Source: Jonesiaceae bacterium UBA3555
GTDB lineage: Bacteria; Actinomycetota; Actinomycetes; Actinomycetales; Cellulomonadaceae
DNA: 6,468 bases
NCBI GenBank assembly: GCA_002376595.1
Contig: DFNY01000133.1
Span: 1 to 6,468 of the forward strand
Reading direction: 5' to 3'
A model generated the notes under the pieces. That model ran no database searches, was not told the origin of the DNA, and worked only from the letters and a program-made list of their open reading frames with translations. The first letter of the stretch is position 1. Each line of letters starts with the position of its first letter. Position numbers and translations under genes: made by a program. This document shows positions 1 to 6,468 of this stretch, piece by piece.

Positions 1-1936
<1,936 letters not shown>

Positions 1937-2023
1937 CACAAAAAATCTTACAGATCGTAGAGATCCGCTCGCGTCCACTAGCCAGTTCCCACACAACAAC
2001 CAGCCAACACAATGCTTCATAAC
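1937..2023 (+). other. 23S-5S internal transcribed spacer
   Basis: This is a short spacer of about 87 nt between the two rRNAs, rich in A and C at both ends. It contains no tRNA: there is no T-loop GTTCRA motif and no cloverleaf. It presumably holds the processing sites that release mature 23S and 5S from the common precursor. I do not see a clear box A antitermination motif. Confidence 0.75.
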
Positions 2024-2141
2024 GTTACGGCTGTCATAGCGGTAGGGAAACGCCCGGTCCCATTCCGAACCCGGAAGCTAAGCCTACCAGCGCCGATGGT
2101 ACTGCCCTAGGGATGGGGTGGGAGAGTAGGACGCAGCCGAA
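2024..2141 (+). rRNA. rrf: 5S ribosomal RNA
   Basis: This is a complete 5S rRNA of about 118 nt. It begins GTTACGGCTG like actinobacterial 5S genes. Its terminal helix is visible as CGGCTG (2028-2033) pairing with CAGCCG (2134-2139). The conserved loop A-B-C region (GGTCCCATTCCGAACCCGG, GAAGCTAAG), the GCGCCGATGGTACTG block and the GGGAGAGTAGGACG 3' arm all match the family. It follows 23S in the usual 16S-23S-5S order, so it is the last gene of the rRNA operon. The exact ends are uncertain by one to three bases. Confidence 0.96.
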
Positions 2142-2161
2142 CACACACTTGGATACGGGTC

Positions 2162-2194
2162 GAGCCCCCACACGCGGTATGCGGGTGGGGGCTC
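2162..2194 (+). terminator. Probable rRNA operon terminator hairpin
   Basis: Starting about 20 nt after 5S, GAGCCCCCAC pairs with GTGGGGGCTC. The stem continues inward past one A/G mismatch (2172/2184) with CGC/GCG, closing on the five-base loop GGTAT. This gives about 13 pairs in a 14-step stem, most of them G-C. No T-run follows (CCCACATTAT), a pattern common for terminators of GC-rich bacteria. Position right after 5S and stem strength make termination of the rRNA operon the natural reading. Confidence 0.8.
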
Positions 2195-2362
2195 CCCACA
2201 TTATCAGGCGTGTTCCCGGTAGGGTGAGACCGTTTGGGTGCAGCCAGGCGTTCTTGGGACCGATACTGGTATGAGCCGGCCCCCCGGGCTTGGGGTGTTG
2301 AGCACAGCGACACACGCGTCCACTACACACGTTCTCCCCCGGTTTCCGCGGCATAGTATCCA

Positions 2363-2450
2363 TCCACAGGCCACAACTCGCTCATCCTGCCCGTCAGAGT
2401 CGCACTGATGGCGACCGCCGCCACGCACGTGTCCACAGGCCACAGGCCAC
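2363..2450. repeat. Short direct repeat TCCACAGGCCACA
   Basis: The 13-mer TCCACAGGCCACA occurs at 2363-2375 and again at 2432-2444, 69 bp apart. The second copy continues as a small tandem, CCACAGG-CCACAGG-CCAC (2433-2450). The role is unknown. The similarity of the 5' part to DnaA boxes (TTATCCACA) is noted but weak. Confidence 0.5.
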
Positions 2451-2511
2451 TCGCACTCACGGTCTGGGTTCCACCCGGGCCTGCAGTCGCCAGAACAGAA
2501 ATCCATAACAC

Positions 2512-2545
2512 GAACTGCCGCTTACAAACTTGTAGTCGGCAGTTC
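2512..2545 (-). terminator. Long hairpin, candidate terminator of the leftward gene
   Basis: GAACTGCCG (2512-2520) pairs perfectly with CGGCAGTTC (2537-2545). Past one C/T mismatch the stem resumes with a T-G wobble and four A-T or C-G pairs, closing on the four-base loop AACT (2527-2530). It lies about 60 nt beyond the stop codon of the leftward gene. Read on the minus strand, it is followed by a loosely T-rich stretch (GTGTTATGGATTTCTG), so termination of that gene is the likeliest role. It is symmetric and could also stop any read-through from the rRNA operon. A structured small RNA element is an alternative. Confidence 0.6.
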
Positions 2546-2607
2546 TGTAGAGGCTCGGAACCGTACTCAGCAGTTTTCGCCCCGCGCGATTCTCTCAAAC
2601 GGTTTGA

Positions 2608-2967
2608 TCAGGCGTCGACGACCCCGAAGAAGCGTTGGGTTACCCCGCCAACTTCACTTCGCTCGAGCCCTTGCGCTACAGCTGGAAGTTCGTCGTCATA
2701 ATGATCGTTGCAGCTGATGTAGGTGAACTCCGGCCACCACTTCTTAGGTCGGGCACTTTCAGTGGCACCGCACACTACACAGGTAAGGGTGACCCAGACA
2801 GGGCGCTTGCCAGCACGGTTGGCCCTGGACTGTGCCAACCACTGAGGTGGGTTGGCATCAATCTCGGCTACTTCCTTTTCTGAAATACGCGCAGGTATTC
2901 CATTGCGTAACGCCATATCTTGGGGAATATCAAGGCGAATAGCGGCCTCGTACCGAGTTAACATCAT
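2608..2967 (-). CDS. Small protein with a CxxC...CxxH putative zinc site, function unknown
   Basis: I do not recognise a named family for this 119-residue protein, but it reads like a real one. Residues about 4-38 (TRYEAAIRLDIP...GIPARISEKEVAEID) resemble a small helix-turn-helix of the excisionase or MerR type, with an EAA helix, a short turn, and a SEKEV helix. A basic linker follows (QSRANRAGKRPVW, 46-58). Next comes a likely zinc-binding knuckle: C63-x2-C66, then C86-x2-H89 after 19 residues that include KKWWPEF. The tail from about 95 lacks obvious motifs. No signal peptide or membrane segment is visible, so it is probably cytoplasmic. The start at 2967 is chosen because a -10 hexamer lies 6 nt upstream; the adjacent second ATG (2964) is an alternative. 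It is transcribed away from gatC. DNA or RNA binding is an inference from the HTH-like and zinc-site patterns. Confidence 0.7.
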   Translation of the reverse strand: MMLTRYEAAIRLDIPQDMALRNGIPARISEKEVAEIDANPPQWLAQSRANRAGKRPVWVTLTCVVCGATESARPKKWWPEFTYISCNDHYDDELPAVAQGLERSEVGGVTQRFFGVVDA

Positions 2968-2973
2968 GCTTCA

Positions 2974-2979
2974 AGTTTA
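2974..2979 (-). promoter_or_regulatory. Candidate -10 element of the leftward zinc-site gene
   Basis: On the minus strand TAAACT matches the actinobacterial TANNNT -10 consensus. It is followed by six bases (TGAAGC) and then the ATG. That spacing puts the expected transcription start on the A of the start codon, which would give a leaderless mRNA. No convincing -35 is seen 16-18 nt upstream. The only Shine-Dalgarno-like bases (GAAG) are too close to the ATG to work well. Confidence 0.5.
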
Positions 2980-3057
2980 CGGGAGAGGCGGTTGTCCAGA
3001 ATCTCATGGCAGCAAAGGGCCAGCTATGGTCCTAATGCATGAAATCACGCCAAAACC

Positions 3058-3078
3058 AGTCTAGAAAGCCACTAGACT
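3058..3078. promoter_or_regulatory. Inverted repeat AGTCTAG-N7-CTAGACT, possible operator
   Basis: This is a perfect 7-bp inverted repeat, with arms at 3058-3064 and 3072-3078 and spacer AAAGCCA. The right arm contains the gatC -10 hexamer, so a dimeric regulator bound here would compete with RNA polymerase. Because the arms are complementary, the left arm also reads TAGACT on the minus strand and could serve as a second -10 facing the leftward gene. No regulator is known from the sequence, and a 7-bp repeat could occur by chance. Confidence 0.4.
3073..3078 (+). promoter_or_regulatory. Candidate -10 element of gatCAB (leaderless start)
   Basis: TAGACT fits TANNNT and is separated from the gatC ATG (3085) by exactly six bases, AGAGGC. 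The predicted transcription start is therefore the A of the ATG. The AGAGG in this gap would be only one base from the ATG, too close for a working Shine-Dalgarno site, which favours the leaderless reading. No good TTGACA-like -35 is found at the usual spacing. A transcription start further upstream cannot be ruled out. Confidence 0.55.
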
Positions 3079-3084
3079 AGAGGC

Positions 3085-3381
3085 ATGTCCACTATTTCCC
3101 GTGATGAGGTCGCGCGCGTTGCTGCTTTGGCACGCATTGAGCTGCGTCCAGAAGAACTAGATCGCCTTGCTGGCGAACTGGACGTCATCGTGCAATCAGT
3201 TGCCCAGGTAACTGAAATCGTTGGCGCCGACACTCCAGCAACCAGCCACCCAATTCCACTGTCCAATGTCTTCCGTGAGGACGTTCCAGTGGCTCCAACT
3301 AATCGCGACAAGGTACTCGCTGCCGCTCCTGCGAGCGAAGACGGCAAGTTCCTAGTACCGCAGATTTTGGGAGAGGAGTGA
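3085..3381 (+). CDS. gatC: Asp-tRNA(Asn)/Glu-tRNA(Gln) amidotransferase subunit C
   Basis: GatC is the small non-catalytic subunit of the cytoplasmic GatCAB amidotransferase. It wraps around the interface of GatA and GatB and stabilises the complex. At 98 residues it has the usual family length. The N-terminal helical part (SRDEVARVAALARIEL, 5-20, then RPEELDRLAGEL) matches the family's start. The C-terminal half has the expected pattern: PLSNVFRED (58-66, the LRxD-like motif), AAAP (79-82) and GKFLVPQIL (87-95). It is the first gene of the operon, and gatA begins 3 nt after its stop. The ATG at 3085 gives exactly the expected N-terminus. No ribosome binding site is placed correctly before it, but a -10 box lies 6 nt upstream, suggesting a leaderless message. 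Identity is secure from sequence plus neighbours. Confidence 0.96.
   Translation: MSTISRDEVARVAALARIELRPEELDRLAGELDVIVQSVAQVTEIVGADTPATSHPIPLSNVFREDVPVAPTNRDKVLAAAPASEDGKFLVPQILGEE
3371..3378 (+). promoter_or_regulatory. Ribosome binding site of gatA
   Basis: GAGAGGAG ends 6 nt before the gatA ATG (3385) and lies inside the last codons of gatC. This is a strong, well-spaced Shine-Dalgarno site. It fixes the gatA start and implies coupled translation, in contrast to gatC, which lacks one. Confidence 0.85.
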
Positions 3382-3384
3382 GAC

Positions 3385-4896
3385 ATGTCTGAACTCATTA
3401 GACTTTCGGCTGCGGAACTCGCAGCAAAGCTTCAAAGCGGAGAAGTAACCTCCGTTGAAGTTACCCAAGCCTACTTGGACCGAATCGCTGCCGTTGACGG
3501 TACCTTGAACTCGTTCATTGTGGTTACCGCTGATGACGCTCTCGCGACTGCAGCAGAGGTTGACCGCCTGCGCGCCGAAGGCGCAGACCTGCACCCACTC
3601 GCTGGTGTGCCAATCGCGGTGAAGGACGTTGTTGTTACTGACGGCGTTCAGACCACTGCAGGCTCGAAGATGCTTGAGGGTTGGATTCCTCCATACGACG
3701 CCACTCTGGTTGAGAAGATCAAGGAAGCGAAGCTGCCTATCCTTGGTAAGACCAATATGGACGAGTTCGCGATGGGTTCATCCACCGAGCACTCGGCGTA
3801 CGGCAAGACATTGAACCCTTGGGATATCGAACGTATCCCTGGTGGATCGGGTGGTGGCTCCGCTGCCGCACTTGCTGCGTTTGAGGCTCCTCTTGCTATT
3901 GGTACTGACACGGGTGGTTCCATCCGTCAGCCGGGTGCTGTTACGGGAACCGTTGGTGTGAAGCCAACGTATGGTTCGATTTCCCGTTACGGCCTCATCG
4001 CAATGGCATCGTCGCTCGACCAGGCTGGTCCTGTTACTCGTACCGTGATGGATTCGGCACTTTTGCACGAGCTCATTGGTGGACACGATCCCAAGGACTC
4101 CACCTCGCTTCCTGAGCCACAGACTGGCTACGTGGCTGCCGCTGAAGAAGGCGCTAAGCGTGATCTATCCGGCGTGCGCGTGGGAATTGTCAAGGAACTT
4201 TCTGGCGAGGGTTACCAAGAAGGCGTCACTGCTCGCTTCAACGAGTCGGTTGAACTCCTGAAGGAGATGGGTGCTGAAATCGTTGAGGTTTCTTGCCCAT
4301 CGTTCACCCACGCTCTGGCTGCCTACTACCTGATCATGCCTGCTGAGGCTTCCTCGAACCTTGCTAAGTTCGACGGTATGCGTTTCGGTCTGCGTGTTGA
4401 GCCTTCCGAAGGCCCAGTTACCGCTGAGCGCGTCATGGCCGCAACTCGTGGTGCCGGTTTCGGTGATGAGGTAAAGCGCCGCATCATCATCGGTACGTAC
4501 GCATTGTCGTCGGGCTACTACGACGCTTACTACGGCTCAGCTCAGAAGGTTCGTACTCTGATTCAGCGCGACTTTGACGCTGCGTTCGAGAAAGCTGACG
4601 TTCTGATCTCCCCAACCGCGCCGACCACGGCGTTCAAGTTTGGCGAGAAGCTCGATGACCCGATGGCCATGTACTTGAACGACGTGGCGACGATTCCTTC
4701 GAACCTTGCTGGCGTTCCGGGCATGTCACTTCCAGCTGGTCTTTCGGACGACAACATGCCAGTCGGATTCCAGATCCTTGCACCAATCCGTGAGGATGCA
4801 CGCATGTACCGCATCGGTGCGGCTCTTGAGGCTGCACTTGAAGAGAAGTGGGGCGGACCGCTCCTTTCGCAGGCACCTGAATTGGAGGCCAAGTGA
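3385..4896 (+). CDS. gatA: Asp-tRNA(Asn)/Glu-tRNA(Gln) amidotransferase subunit A (amidase)
   Basis: GatA is the glutaminase subunit of GatCAB. It hydrolyses glutamine and passes the ammonia through a channel to GatB, where it amidates the activated Glu or Asp on tRNA. The 503-residue protein is full length for the amidase-signature family. The Ser-cisSer-Lys triad is visible: K80 in GVPIAVKD, cis-S155 in PGGSGGGS and nucleophile S179 in [10 protein letters not shown]. The last two are 24 residues apart, as in other family members. Further family blocks are [13 protein letters not shown] (121-133), [15 protein letters not shown] (191-205) and ASSLDQAGP (208-216), and the C-terminal SPTAPTTAF (409-417) and [15 protein letters not shown] (438-452). 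Gly replaces the second Ser of the common GGSSGGS loop; I recall the same in mycobacterial GatA, so it is not a defect. It is translated from a strong site within gatC, and its end overlaps gatB. Confidence 0.98.
   Translation: MSELIRLSAAELAAKLQSGEVTSVEVTQAYLDRIAAVDGTLNSFIVVTADDALATAAEVDRLRAEGADLHPLAGVPIAVKDVVVTDGVQTTAGSKMLEGWIPPYDATLVEKIKEAKLPILGKTNMDEFAMGSSTEHSAYGKTLNPWDIERIPGGSGGGSAAALAAFEAPLAIGTDTGGSIRQPGAVTGTVGVKPTYGSISRYGLIAMASSLDQAGPVTRTVMDSALLHELIGGHDPKDSTSLPEPQTGYVAAAEEGAKRDLSGVRVGIVKELSGEGYQEGVTARFNESVELLKEMGAEIVEVSCPSFTHALAAYYLIMPAEASSNLAKFDGMRFGLRVEPSEGPVTAERVMAATRGAGFGDEVKRRIIIGTYALSSGYYDAYYGSAQKVRTLIQRDFDAAFEKADVLISPTAPTTAFKFGEKLDDPMAMYLNDVATIPSNLAGVPGMSLPAGLSDDNMPVGFQILAPIREDARMYRIGAALEAALEEKWGGPLLSQAPELEAK
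4884..4888 (+). promoter_or_regulatory. Ribosome binding site deciding the gatB start
   Basis: GGAGG lies in the last codons of gatA. Two in-frame starts follow: GTG at 4893 (4-nt gap) and ATG at 4896 (7-nt gap). The 7-nt spacing and the stronger start codon favour ATG 4896, which overlaps the gatA stop by one base (TGATG). Confidence 0.75.
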
Positions 4897-6407
4897 TGAG
4901 TGGCTACGTAGAACTCGTTGACTTTGACGAAGCAGTAGCAAAGTACGACCCGGTTATCGGAATTGAGGTGCACGTTGAACTCGGCACCAAGACCAAGATG
5001 TTCTGTGCTGCTGAGGTTGAGTTCGGTGGAGAACCAAACACGCAGGTGACCCCTGTGTCGCTCGGTCTCCCAGGCGCTCTGCCTGTGGTCAACGGCAAGG
5101 CCGTTGAGTACGCGATCAAGATTGGTCTAGCGCTGAACTGCTCCATCGCTGAGTCGTGCCGTTTTGCGCGTAAGAACTACTTCTACCCTGACGTACCTAA
5201 GAACTTCCAGACCTCCCAGTACGATGAGCCAATCGCGTACGACGGATACCTGGATGTTGAACTTGAGGACGGGTCCATTTTCCGTGTGGACATCGAGCGT
5301 GCACACATGGAAGAGGACGCTGGTAAGAACACCCACGTTGGTGGAGCTACCGGTCGTATCCAGGGCGCTGACCACTCTCTGATCGACTACAACCGTGCGG
5401 GTATCCCGTTGGTTGAAATCGTGACTCGCCCAATCACTGGTGCGGGTGAGCGTGCTCCTGAGGTTGCTCGTGCATACGTTCAGGCTTTGCGCGACATCTT
5501 CCGTGCACTTGAGGTTTCTGAGGCTCGCATGGAGCGCGGAAACGTCCGTGCAGACGTGAACCTGTCCCTGCGCGCAAACCCAGAAGCGCCTCTTGGTACG
5601 CGTACTGAAACCAAGAACGTGAACTCATTCCGTTCGATCGAGCGCGCAGTGCGCTATGAGATCGAGCGTCAGGCTGCTGTCTTGGATGCTGGCGAAAAGG
5701 TTATCCAAGAGACTCGCCACTGGCACGAGGACAACAACACCACATCCTCTGGCCGTGAGAAGTCCGACGCTGAGGACTACCGTTACTTCCCAGAGCCAGA
5801 CCTTGTACCAGTGCAGCCTAGCCGGGAATGGGTTGAAGAAATCCGCGCCGGCTTGCCTGAACTCCCAACAGTTAAGCGCCGTCGTTTGATCGGCGAGTGG
5901 GGCTTCACCGACGTTGAGATGCGTGACGTCATCAACGCTGGCGCTCTTGAGTTGATCGAGGAAACGGTTGCTGCCGGAACCGCTCCGGCTGCTGCTCGTA
6001 AGTGGTGGATGGGCGAGCTGGCTCGCGCTGCGAAGGACCAGGAGATCGAGCTTTCTGAGGTTGCGGTAACTCCTGCCCAGATCGCAGAGCTCCAAGGTCT
6101 CATCGAGTCAAAGCGCATCAACGACAAGATCGGCCGCCAGGTTTTGGAGGCTGTTCTTGCGGGCGAGGGCAACCCTGAGGCAATCGTTGTTGCCAAGGGC
6201 CTTGAGATCGTTTCAGACGATGGCGCACTGCTTACCGTAATCGACGAGACTCTCGCTGCACAGCCAGACATCGTTGAGAAGGTAAAGTCAGGCAACCTGG
6301 GACCTATCGGCGCGATCATTGGCGCCGTAATGAAGGCTACCAAGGGACAGGCAGACGCTGGTCGCGTCCGCGAACTTGTTCTCGAGCGAATCAACACTGC
6401 AGGCTGA
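4896..6407 (+). CDS. gatB: Asp-tRNA(Asn)/Glu-tRNA(Gln) amidotransferase subunit B
   Basis: GatB binds the mischarged tRNA, phosphorylates its Glu (or Asp) side chain with ATP, and completes the amidation with ammonia from GatA. The 503-residue product is full length. Family motifs run in order: [16 protein letters not shown] (22-37); [20 protein letters not shown] (91-110); the metal and nucleotide region [12 protein letters not shown] (133-144); the GatB signature [14 protein letters not shown] (162-175); [13 protein letters not shown] (214-226); and [13 protein letters not shown] (239-251). The C-terminal part, from about 345, is the helical YqeY-like tRNA-binding domain, ending in the typical NxGPIGAxIGxVMK stretch (467-480). 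The start is set at ATG 4896 for better spacing from GGAGG; GTG 4893 would add one Met. It overlaps gatA, so production of the two subunits is probably coupled. No odd residues were noticed. Confidence 0.97.
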   Translation: MSGYVELVDFDEAVAKYDPVIGIEVHVELGTKTKMFCAAEVEFGGEPNTQVTPVSLGLPGALPVVNGKAVEYAIKIGLALNCSIAESCRFARKNYFYPDVPKNFQTSQYDEPIAYDGYLDVELEDGSIFRVDIERAHMEEDAGKNTHVGGATGRIQGADHSLIDYNRAGIPLVEIVTRPITGAGERAPEVARAYVQALRDIFRALEVSEARMERGNVRADVNLSLRANPEAPLGTRTETKNVNSFRSIERAVRYEIERQAAVLDAGEKVIQETRHWHEDNNTTSSGREKSDAEDYRYFPEPDLVPVQPSREWVEEIRAGLPELPTVKRRRLIGEWGFTDVEMRDVINAGALELIEETVAAGTAPAAARKWWMGELARAAKDQEIELSEVAVTPAQIAELQGLIESKRINDKIGRQVLEAVLAGEGNPEAIVVAKGLEIVSDDGALLTVIDETLAAQPDIVEKVKSGNLGPIGAIIGAVMKATKGQADAGRVRELVLERINTAG

Positions 6408-6408
6408 T

Positions 6409-6468
6409 ATGGTACGCGGACCGGAACTCACCGGCGAGCTAGTGCATTTGCGTCCCGTGGAAGCACGG
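6409..6468 (+). CDS. Start of a downstream gene, possibly a GNAT acetyltransferase (truncated by window)
   Basis: An ATG one base after the gatB stop opens a frame that stays open to the right edge, giving only 20 residues (MVRGPELTGELVHLRPVEAR). The string GELVHLRPVEAR resembles the first beta strand and loop of RimJ/RimL-type GNAT N-acetyltransferases, which often begin with a pattern like LxLRPxxxxD; 20 residues are too few for more than a guess. The only ribosome-binding bases are CAGG, about 5 nt upstream, so translation may rely on coupling with gatB. The tight spacing suggests it belongs to the same transcript. Confidence 0.5.
   Translation, partial: MVRGPELTGELVHLRPVEAR

Larger units (their letters stand above)
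2195..2607. other. Intergenic region without a recognisable gene
   Basis: About 410 bases lie between the rRNA terminator and the stop codon of the leftward gene. The open frames here read as Cys-, Pro- and Gly-rich sequence with no family resemblance, and several run into 5S rRNA, so I treat them as chance. I find no tRNA. What it does hold is a 13-bp direct repeat (2363-2375 and 2432-2444), a long hairpin (2512-2545), and a 13-nt near-palindrome TCAAACGGTTTGA (2595-2607) just downstream of the leftward gene's stop. A decayed gene or a small RNA cannot be excluded by reading alone. Confidence 0.6.

Noticed and set aside
2034..2363. 109-residue open frame on the minus strand
   Set aside because: It overlaps the 5S rRNA and its terminator hairpin, and its sequence is Pro/Gly/Cys-rich without motifs.
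2361..2440. Possible DnaA boxes (CCATCCACA and GTGTCCACA) suggesting a replication origin
   Set aside because: Only two imperfect matches were found, with no AT-rich unwinding region and no dnaA, dnaN or parAB nearby.
2461..2490. Possible tRNA T-loop (GGGTTCCACCC) in the noncoding strip
   Set aside because: The loop does not fit GTTCRANYC, and no acceptor stem or anticodon arm can be built around it.
3535..3570. GatA GGSGGGS loop (at residues 153-159) as a loss of an active-site serine
   Set aside because: The first Ser after GG (S155) is the catalytic cis-Ser, and it is present. The Gly substitution falls on the neighbouring non-catalytic Ser and is usual in actinobacterial GatA. (The codons are at about 3841-3861; the listed interval is only a neighbouring anchor.)
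5625..6397. Long minus-strand open frames of 156 and 204 residues opposite gatB
   Set aside because: These are shadow frames produced by the codon bias of gatB. They are Ser/Arg/Ala-rich, without motifs or their own start signals.

Overview
The window looks like a piece of an actinobacterial chromosome with a moderately high G+C content. Three signs support this. The 23S rRNA carries an extra block of roughly 100 nt at the place in domain III where high-G+C Gram-positives have one. The helix 69 region has the actinobacterial form (TAACTATAACCATCC). The 5S rRNA begins GTTACGGC like the micrococcal type. The GatA active-site loop (GGSGGGS) is also the form I recall from mycobacterial GatA. I cannot name a genus; a member of the Actinomycetaceae or a relative is a guess.

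Layout: positions 1 to about 1936 are the 3' two thirds of a 23S rRNA gene, whose 5' part lies outside the window. A spacer of about 87 nt follows, then a complete 5S rRNA (about 2024-2141) and a strong GC-rich hairpin (2162-2194) that probably ends the rRNA operon. Positions 2195-2607 hold no convincing gene. They contain a short direct repeat and a second long hairpin (2512-2545), which sits downstream of a leftward gene. That leftward gene (2967-2608) encodes a 119-residue unrecognised protein with a C-x2-C...C-x2-H zinc-site pattern. It diverges from the rightward operon gatC-gatA-gatB (3085-6407). A further gene starts one base after gatB and runs off the right edge; its first 20 residues fit a GNAT-type acetyltransferase only loosely.

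How the genes work together: GatC, GatA and GatB form the GatCAB amidotransferase. It converts mischarged Glu-tRNA(Gln), and in some bacteria Asp-tRNA(Asn), into Gln-tRNA(Gln) or Asn-tRNA(Asn) for use at the ribosome. The three genes are tightly packed (3-nt gap, then a 1- or 4-nt overlap), which suggests one transcript with translational coupling. rRNA and GatCAB both serve translation, but the hairpins and the opposing gene between them argue for separate transcription units.

The most interesting signal is in the divergent intergenic region. Both outward genes have a TANNNT -10 hexamer exactly 6 nt before their ATG, and neither has a normally placed Shine-Dalgarno sequence. Both are therefore candidates for leaderless mRNAs. 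The gatC -10 lies inside a perfect 7-bp inverted repeat. I see no CRISPR array, transposon, prophage, toxin system or other evidently undescribed system; most of the window is core housekeeping sequence.
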